From Caprella mutica (taxonomy: Eukaryota > Arthropoda > Malacostraca > Amphipoda > Caprellidae): a DNA stretch of 64,000 nucleotides. This document shows, piece after piece, positions 57,776 through 64,000 of the stretch. How positions within the stretch are numbered: position 1 is the stretch's first letter; each line of letters opens with the position of its first letter. The stretch is taken from assembly GCA_947561585.1 (NCBI GenBank), contig CANNZV010003230.1, positions 1-64,000 on the forward strand, in the 5' to 3' direction. The position numbers and the translations under genes are program-made. A model generated the notes under the pieces. That model was not told where the DNA came from. It ran no database searches and worked only from the letters and a program-made list of their open reading frames with translations.

Positions 57776-57947
57776 TCCATTGAACTTCGTCTCCGTGATT
57801 CCCTAGATTTTCCCTTGTGATTTATGGGACTATTCCATAAAAGTGTCAAAAAATTGCATTCCCTGAATATCAAAAAAAGATCATCATGGAATATTCCTTG
57901 GGAATATTCCGAGAAGGTTTTGGGAATATCCATTTTTTGCGCGGGTA

Positions 57948-58157
57948 TTTCAGTTCCATATTTTAAATATTCATAACTCATTATGGTTTACCTACTGTTC
58001 AAGTTGTGATATTGTCATGATACCTGTTCATTTGTAAGAATAGAATTTATTCTTCTTTATTTCCAGGTATTTTGGTGAGAACAGAAGACAGAATATAGGA
58101 TTTCATGGAGGACACTTTACTAGATCCAGCAGTCTGGCCTCCCTAAATATGGTAGCA
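57948..58157. other. Interior of F between B2 and FB2
   Basis: No gene is seen in this short AT-rich stretch. Confidence 0.4.
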
Positions 58158-58166
58158 CAGTTTAAC

Positions 58167-59574
58167 GGTTCTAGTTAAATTCCCCCGCGGAAAATTCCAC
58201 CTCGGAAAGTTCCACCAGGAAAGTTCCACCGCTGGTAAGTTCTACCACGGAATATTCAACCACCGTAAAATTCCCCCGCCGAAGATTCCACCGCATAATA
58301 CTGGATTTCATTTACAAAAGGTTTAAAATTTAATAAAACTGATTCAAAGAAAAATGAGTTTTTGGTGCTAACCTAACAACATTTTATTAGTTAAAAAGGG
58401 AAGAAACTATAAGAATATGTTATGTTAAGTGAAGGCCTAAAAGATAAGCTAAGGAGAACATATGAAATAAGAGATAGATCAATCTCTCTTTTATATATGT
58501 ATCAATTCAATTTATGAAAAAAATTTGATAATTTAAATTCAACAATAAAGTTCCACTGTCCATGTGACCAACAATTAAGATTCCGTTTGATTCTCCTATA
58601 AACATAAATATGATGAAACTGAAATTAAGGATTACATTTTGTTTGTAATATAAATTTTAATTTATATATATTATCTATCACCCTAGTTTTTAAATGTACC
58701 AATACATATTTCAATTTGAATCAGCGACGATGAAAGGTGGAATTTAAAAATAAATTTGACACGTAATGAAATAAAATGTCTAATTAGTATCGATATATTT
58801 TAATATAAAAAAGAAAAATTACCAAGATGAAACTTTTTGAAACTGTATAATAATCTCTATTGAAACTATTACAAAATAAAGTTTAAATATAATGCGTTCC
58901 AACTAAATTTTGAACATAGGAAAATTGCGGTACATTAACTTGGTATGATCTGAAACCACAGACACACGAATATAAATCATAACTTCAAAACTCACATAAG
59001 ATATATAAATCATAACACGTACAGAGTTTCTTTTGATATGCAGCATCTTAATATAAATTCGGTTCTGCAGGTCTTTGATTTAAATTTACTCTAAAGAAAT
59101 AGACACTAAAAACATGATTGTCATATTGCTGCTTAATATTAACCTTTTCAATAATGAAACCTAAAAAAAATATTTTGTATCAAACATCAAAATATGAACT
59201 TATTATTTCTCTTGATAGATTCAAGAAGCTAAATTTATCAGTATTGCCACCGGTTGGTGTTCCAATACAAGTGTCATATTCTGTCACAATTAACCAGTTA
59301 GCTATATAATGCCTATATGAGGGCCGGATTATTAATTGTTTTATATTTAAAATGAAGATTTGTTCATTTATAATTTTATGATTATCAATTAGCTAGACTT
59401 AGAAATACATTTTATAATAAACTGTCTATTTATGCTGTTTATTTGTATATTTTTTTTCAAAATGGTGGAATCTTCAGCGGTGGAATTTTCCACATCTGGC
59501 ATTTAAAGCCGGTGGAATCATCCGCGGTGGAATCTTCCTGATGGAACTTTCAGCGGTGGTATTTACCGGCCACG
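58167..59574. mobile_element. FB2: second foldback-like element, different repeat
   Basis: It is 1408 bp, flanked by the 9-bp duplication CAGTTTAAC (58158-58166 and 59575-59583). The left arm (~58180-58305) is a run of CCGCGGAAAATTCCACC-type units. The right arm (~59460-59570) is the inverted set, GGTGGAATCTTCAGC and variants. Terminal segments GTTAAATTCCCCCGCGGAAA and GGTAAATACCACCGCTGAAA align. The middle ~1.1 kb is AT-rich. It contains a 63-codon frame (59118-59309) with no recognised domain. Confidence 0.75.
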
Positions 59575-59583
59575 CAGTTTAAC

Positions 59584-59824
59584 AAGTCACAAATGGAGTG
59601 GACCCTATGTCAAATTCTTTGTTTGAATCATGTCCTTATAGTTAGTTATAGCTCACCTGTAGTAAGAATAATTAATGATAATCTATAGATATATTATTCA
59701 TGTGTAAAAAACTGCAAACAATTTGAACATACTATAAAAGTAGTGAATTAAATATAGGTAATTCAAAATTTTCACTGTTAAAAATTAAAATTTACAGTAA
59801 ATAAATATTTCAGTCGATAGCACA
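59584..59824. other. Interior of F, no gene seen
   Basis: AT-rich. No structure is recognised before the right TIR of F. Confidence 0.4.
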
Positions 59825-60023
59825 GATTCAAAAGAATACTCTGTAAGAAAATTAAATCAAAATTCTTCGCGTAACTATAAAAATTAGTCAATTAAAGGAG
59901 AACGCAACCGGTTTTTTCTATTTATTCCTATCTAAATTAATAGGCACGTCGCACTTTGTTTTGATTTTGGCGATCAGCTGTTTAAACCAAGGGCACAGCC
60001 TAGTTACACTATAGATGGCCTTG
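59825..60023 (-). repeat. Element F right TIR
   Basis: Inverted counterpart of 50381-50585. The outer end is CTATAGATGGCCTTG. Confidence 0.75.
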
Positions 60024-60089
60024 GTTTGGCACCTGCGGTTGCACTTAATTGACTACTTACGGCGACGATAACAGTTCCAACGTCTTACA
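60024..60089 (+). repeat. T3 5' LTR, tail portion
   Basis: GTTTGGCACC through CCAACGTCTTACA aligns with the end of the 3' LTR (61577-61832) once the MITE there is removed, completing the split 5' LTR. Confidence 0.75.
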
Positions 60090-60369
60090 ATTGGTTACTC
60101 TTTAGAGTAAGCGTCGACTACTTCTCTTCTGCCTGCGCTCACGGAACAGCAACTGCAGATTGACGACCAAGGCCTTAAAACTGGTGACCCTGAAAGCATA
60201 GTACACTTTCTAATTCCGGGCCATCAGCAGGCTCCTCAACCCTGGGCAGCACTCTAATTGCACACTGCTCTACTCCATTGCCCTCACCTTTCCGGGCTTG
60301 CAATAATTACTCAGCTGACAACCATAAAACAGTTCGTCCTGTTCGACATCACGGCCAAGAGGAATCTGA

Positions 60370-60590
60370 GCGCTTCAACTCAACCGGCAACATTGCCCAG
60401 TCACAACTCTGCTCAATGCGAGCGCTTCAACTCGAGCGGTAACATTACTTCGTCACAACTCTGCTCAACTCGAGCGGTAACATTACTTCGTCACAACTCT
60501 GCTCAACTCGACCGGTAACATTGCCTCGTCACAACTCTGCTGAACGCAAGCGCTTCAACTCGATCGGCAACATTGCCTCATCATGACTCT
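60370..60590 (+). repeat. T3 internal tandem repeat
   Basis: Four to five units with CAACTCGAGCGGTAACATTA and CGTCACAACTCTGCT, about 38-52 bp apart. Confidence 0.85.
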
Positions 60591-60728
60591 ATTCCACGCA
60601 AGCATACAACTCCATGCAACCCTCAAACCCGATCACTAAGACATCTACACTCTACAGTCAAGACGGTTCATGAATCACCTTTTCGTCTAGGAATGACACG
60701 TTATCGTTCAAAGGATAACCTTCTCTCT

Positions 60729-60742
60729 AGCGGGAGGGTATA
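60729..60742 (+). promoter_or_regulatory. T3 polypurine tract
   Basis: AGCGGGAGGGTATA lies immediately before the 3' LTR start. Confidence 0.6.
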
Positions 60743-60899
60743 TGTAGCGGTCTCTGGCCGTTCTACGAAATCGATCAGTTACTCCTCCAAATAATATTTC
60801 TTTATTTTATTTCCATAATTATTAAAATATGTTTTATTGTATTTTCATCATTTAATTCTGTACTAGAAGTATTTTCTCCAATGGAAATATTTATATATA

Positions 60900-61361
60900 C
60901 AGGGTGCTCAATAAAAACCTGACACATTACAAAGTTTAATAACTTTTAAACTAATTAACATTTTTAAATAAACTAAACTGGAAAATTAACCTAAGGTTTG
61001 AAAGTTTGCATCAAGTATACCAGATTTACCATATATTCTATATATTTGTCCAGTTTTTAACCCTATCAATTAAGCCGAAACCTGCAGGAAAGGAGCAAAT
61101 CCGTCGAGATTTATCTTCTTGCAAGTTCTCTCGAATCAACGTTGCAAAATTTCCGTTTGCACTTCAATGTGCGTTATACATCGTCAAAAAACACAATTAA
61201 AAATCTTGTTGATAACTTCAGAAGAAAAGGATCTATTCTCAATCACAAAAGTGGAGCCTCTGGAGACTAGTATCAGTGCGCTCTGAAGAGAACACCGAGG
61301 CTGTCAGAGCGTCCGTTCTTGAAGACCCTAATAAAAGTTACAGAAGAGAGCTCAGACTTGA
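60900..61361 (+). pseudogene. Truncated mariner-like transposon in T3 LTR
   Basis: The left end CAGGGTGCTCAATAAAAACC follows a TA and is typical of Tc1/mariner-type termini. About 200 bp inside, one frame (from ~61098) reads a helix-turn-helix segment such as NTIKNLVDNFRRKGSILNHK. A frame change near 61262-61276 then leads to SEENTEAVRASVLEDPNKSY. Together these match the N-terminal DNA-binding region of IS630/mariner-like transposases. The catalytic part and the right end are missing. The LTR resumes at ATATCC. Confidence 0.6.
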
Positions 61362-61600
61362 TATATCCAAACGTTATATTTATTTTGTAACACAATATTT
61401 TGTTTTGTTAATATTAGCTTAGTAATAATTGTATAGCTTGTAATAGTTTTTGAAATAAATAATATGGTATCTCATTTGGTTTTGTTCTCCTTGATATATT
61501 GCTATAAAAGATAATTGAAAGACGGTTACCACAGTCTTGGATCACACCTTGTTAACAGGCTAACTACGCCGTTGCAGTTTGGCCCTCAAGGTTACCCTTA

Positions 61601-61789
61601 AGGCCCCCTTCACACTTGCGTTATTCAACGCCGCCTTTAAAAAAATGCCATTCACACTTGAATTTTATCTTCATCAGCATTTTACTTAACTCAAGTGTGA
61701 AGGACTCCGTTAAAATCAATTGTAGCTAAATTTTTGCTATGAGCATTTTTTAAAGGCGGCGTTGAGAAACGCAAGTGCGAAGTGGGCCT
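61601..61789. mobile_element. 189-bp MITE in T3 3' LTR
   Basis: Inverted ends of ~45 bp share AGGCC, TTCAACGCCGCCTTTAAA and ACTTGCGTT, with TA on both sides. The 5' LTR tail lacks it and shows the uninterrupted CTTAATTG sequence. Confidence 0.8.
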
Positions 61790-61836
61790 TACGGAATAGT
61801 TACAACGACGGTAACAATCCCAACGTCTTACAAATT

Positions 61837-61952
61837 AAACTAATTTAATATAATTAGGTTTATTGTACCAAACATCCTTCTGTCTTCCGGAAAGATAACG
61901 TTATCTATTTTGTTAAGTAATGGATCATCTGATTGAAGAAAATAGACGACTC
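61837..61952. other. Short spacer between T3 and B3
   Basis: Nothing is recognised between T3 and B3. Confidence 0.4.
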
Positions 61953-63868
61953 CCCGTACAAAAAATGGACATTCCCAAAACCTTCTCGGAATATTCCCAA
62001 GGAATATTCCATGATGATCATTTTTTGATATTCATGGAATGCAATTTTTTGACACTTTTATGGAATAATCCCATAAATCACAAGGGAAAATCTAGGGAAT
62101 CAAGGAGACGAAGTTCAATGGAATAATGAAGGAATGCCAATGGAATAAGACATCCAAAGTTAGAGGGAATATTGAAGGAATACCTATGGAATGAGACATC
62201 CTAAGTAAGAGGGAATATTGAAGGACAACCTATGGAATAAGACAACTAAAGGAAGAGGGTATATTGAAGGAATACCTATGGAATGAGACATCCAAAGTAA
62301 GAGGGAATATTGATGGAACACCCATAGAATGAAACATCTAAAGTAAGAGGGAATATAGAAAGAATACATATAGAATGGGACATCCAAAGTAAGAGGGAAT
62401 ATAGAAGGAATACTTATGGAGAAAGTCATCCAAGAGAAGAGGGAATATTGAAGGAATACCTATAGAATGAGACATCTAAAGTAAGAAGGAATATTAAAGG
62501 ATTACCTATGGAGTAAGTCATCCAAGAGAAGAGGGAATATTTAAGGATTACCTATGGAATAGGTCATCCAAAGGAAGAAGGAATATTGAAGGAATAACAG
62601 TGGAATAAAACATCCAGAAGAAGAGGCCACGATGAAGGAGTATCAATGGAATAAGTAATTCAAAAGGAGGGAATAAATGAAATTAAATAACTGAGACTGC
62701 AAGTGGCCGTGTAACACTAATTACTTGAGTGCATAAATCAATTGTCACATAGCTACACACCAAGAAGTGCACCGTGAACAAATAACTTTGTATAAAAAAC
62801 TTACGAATATTAATACTTAAATTTCAGGACACATTATTTATATCTAGGTATTTTCACAATTGCCCCTTTGTACTGGTATGGAATGAAAGAAGCTAAACAT
62901 AAGTCAATCATTTTATTAAAATATCAAATAGCACATGATTTAGAAAGGGCTTAAATTAATTAAACATAAATTAATTCCTGTGCAACTTTTTTACATGTTA
63001 TAAAGGCTCAATCTATTTAACTGTCAGTAATTTTCACTCGATATTTCTCACTTATTCTATGGCGCTATAGTTGTACTTTTCACTTGCAAAGTTTTCAATT
63101 TTTAGTTAAGAAAGGCTCACAGGTTTCATTCACCATCATCTTCTCATTTTCCTCTTCCATCTGTTAATGCAGTCAACACTCAAGGCAAATTTACTCGTTC
63201 TTTACTTAACGAGGAGCAAATTTATTCAATCGAGCAAGAAATTTTGTCATTAATCTTAAATTCCTTCATATTCTCTACAATGAACTTATGAAGTGAATAT
63301 AGTGGTGTCAGTGCAGCTATAGTTTTAGAGCACTCGCTTCACACTTTATAGTACACACAATGAAATGAAGAGGACATGTCTCTAGATTTGTAACTTCTTA
63401 GCCAACCATATTGCCAGAAACTGTGATAGTATCATCATAGTAGTACCTACGGAGAAATAAAATAATTAGTCATCATTTATCAATAACCTGTATTCAATTA
63501 GTTAATCCATAAATTAAATAAAAGCCTAAGTGAAATTATTCTTTCATATTTTAAAAGAGGAAAAAGTAGATCTTGAAGGGAATACAGATTTAGATAAGAA
63601 AAAGTTTTTGAGAAACAATATGAGTCAAAAAAGTAAGAAAAACATCAAATATATGTAAAACAAGAATATGCTCATGAACGAGGAAAAGCTACTATGAATA
63701 TTATTAACACTGAAAATCATTATTGGCATTTTTAAAATTTTACTATTAAACTCTAGTCAGTTAAAGAACAGGTCACTGAAGAAATAATTTTATGAAATTT
63801 TATATTTCACTTACAGAGGCTAGAGAATATGTATTATTTAACCTAGGTTATAGCTAAATATTAATAAG
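61953..63868 (-). mobile_element. Element B3: inverted partial copy of B
   Basis: It starts CCCGTACAAAAAATGG (the right end of B, reversed) and is collinear with the right half of B2 up to the TATAGCTAAATATTAATAA point, where similarity ends. It lacks both the mariner and FB1, and so supplies their empty sites. The left half of B is missing. Confidence 0.85.
62110..62640 (-). repeat. 46-bp tandem array in B3
   Basis: Inverted equivalent of the B1/B2 arrays, with units containing GAGGGAATATTGAAGGAATA and CCTATGGAATGAGACATC. Confidence 0.8.
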
Positions 63869-64000
63869 TTGAAATTGGTTTGTTCCTTGGGAATCTAAGT
63901 CTAATTATAAAAAGGAGAACTATTGAAAAAATAAAAATCATTTAAAATGTTTTTTTTTAAATTTTCTATTAAATCAAACGTTTCGGATTATAAAAAATCC
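63869..64000. other. Window end, no gene seen
   Basis: AT-rich. Not homologous to B. Confidence 0.4.

Larger units (their letters stand above)
52301..57945 (+). mobile_element. Element B2 carrying two nested insertions
   Basis: It has the same ends as B1 (CCCGGGCAAGAAGG ... TTTTTTGCGCGGG) and TA on both sides (52299-52300 and 57946-57947). Sequence is collinear with B1 throughout at roughly 85-90 percent. Two extra blocks are absent from both B1 and B3: FB1 (54093-54689) and a mariner (55601-56884). Without them B2 is ~3.75 kb. Confidence 0.85.
50381..60023. mobile_element. Element F: long-TIR DNA element inserted in T3 LTR
   Basis: The left end GTAAGGCCATCTATA and the inverted right end CAAGGCCATCTATAG start ~200-bp inverted arms that share ACAGCTGAT, AGGAATAAATAGAAAAAAC, GGTTGC and TATAGTTACG. 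GTTTGG flanks both sides (50375-50380 and 60024-60029), and the interrupted LTR rejoins perfectly there. After removing nested B2 and FB2 about 2.6 kb remains, without a transposase frame. The superfamily is unassigned. Confidence 0.75.
60090..60742 (+). other. T3 interior (gene-free)
   Basis: About 650 bp, markedly richer in GC than its surroundings. TTGGTTACTC just after the LTR and TGGTGACCCTGAAAGC at 60182-60197 are candidate primer sites. The latter resembles the tRNA-Trp-type site used by some insect gypsy-like elements. An 86-codon frame (60258-60518) runs through tandem repeats and has no domain. I do not regard it as a gene. Confidence 0.6.
49998..61832 (+). mobile_element. T3: TRIM-like mini LTR element, split and nested
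   Basis: The element has LTRs that begin TGTAGCGG and end CTTACA, and 4-bp duplications AATT at 49994-49997 and 61833-61836. The 5' LTR is split by element F between its head (49998-50380) and tail (60024-60089). The interior is only ~650 bp and gene-free. A polypurine tract precedes the 3' LTR, which itself carries two insertions. Without the insertions T3 would be ~1.5 kb, the size of a terminal-repeat retrotransposon in miniature. The LTRs differ by ~15-20 percent, so T3 is old. Confidence 0.75.
60743..61832 (+). repeat. T3 3' LTR with two insertions
   Basis: It starts TGTAGCGG and ends CTTACA. It is homologous to the split 5' LTR, with a transposase-fragment insertion (60900-61361) and a 189-bp MITE (61601-61789) removed. 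Confidence 0.8.

Noticed and set aside
59118..59309. 63-codon frame in FB2
   Set aside because: No domain, no neighbouring coding sequence and AT-rich context. Likely chance.
60258..60518. 86-codon frame in the T3 interior
   Set aside because: Much of it is the internal tandem repeat, and the rest shows no domain.

Overview
This window is repeat-dense, strongly AT-rich nuclear DNA from an animal, most likely an insect. That view rests on the element families present: a Ty3/gypsy retrotransposon, a DD37D mariner, a hAT derivative, foldback-like elements and a MADF-domain fragment. The exact organism cannot be named from the sequence. I found no convincing host gene, tRNA, rRNA or CRISPR array. 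Nearly everything that can be explained is mobile DNA, much of it nested.

Layout. 0.6-3.7 kb: element A, a TIR element (CCCAGGYAGCAAT ends) filled with AATATT palindromes, carrying an acidic reading frame and a decayed coding fragment. 4.4-14.4 kb: T1, an apparently intact Ty3/gypsy element with 4-bp TSD TCGC, near-identical LTRs, gag, a frameshifted pol, and a small third gene coding for a candidate myristoylated single-span membrane protein. 15.3-16.35 kb: a ~1-kb palindromic element. 16.4-20.0 kb: element B1 (CCCG ends, GGAATATTCC repeats). 21.3-24.0 kb: a non-autonomous hAT element with a perfect 8-bp TSD. 26.65-30.7 kb: a small MITE, a probable hAT derivative, a broken MADF-domain frame and an inverted-repeat element. 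31.3-45.1 kb: element C (CCCAAGCAACCA ends), split by T2 (33.17-44.45 kb). T2 is an 11.3-kb LTR element whose 1241-bp LTRs look identical but whose ~8.8-kb interior has no sizeable gene (a LARD-like element). 45.9-48.2 kb: three minisatellite arrays. 50-61.8 kb: a nest. A small LTR element (T3, TRIM-like, TSD AATT) has its 5' LTR split by a DNA element F with ~200-bp TIRs. F contains B2 and a foldback-like element (FB2). B2 in turn contains another foldback-like element (FB1, 9-bp TSD) and a mariner with one in-frame stop. 61.95-63.87 kb: B3, an inverted partial copy of B that supplies the empty sites for FB1 and the mariner.

How the parts work together. Only T1 encodes a full set of proteins. 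Its Gag, PR-RT-RNase H-IN and third protein would serve its own replication and could in principle serve other LTR elements. T2 and T3 have LTRs, a polypurine tract and candidate primer sites but no genes, so they must have been mobilised by proteins made elsewhere. Elements A, B, C, F, FB1 and FB2 are non-autonomous or of unassigned class. They share a taste for subterminal arrays of short palindromic or inverted tandem units.
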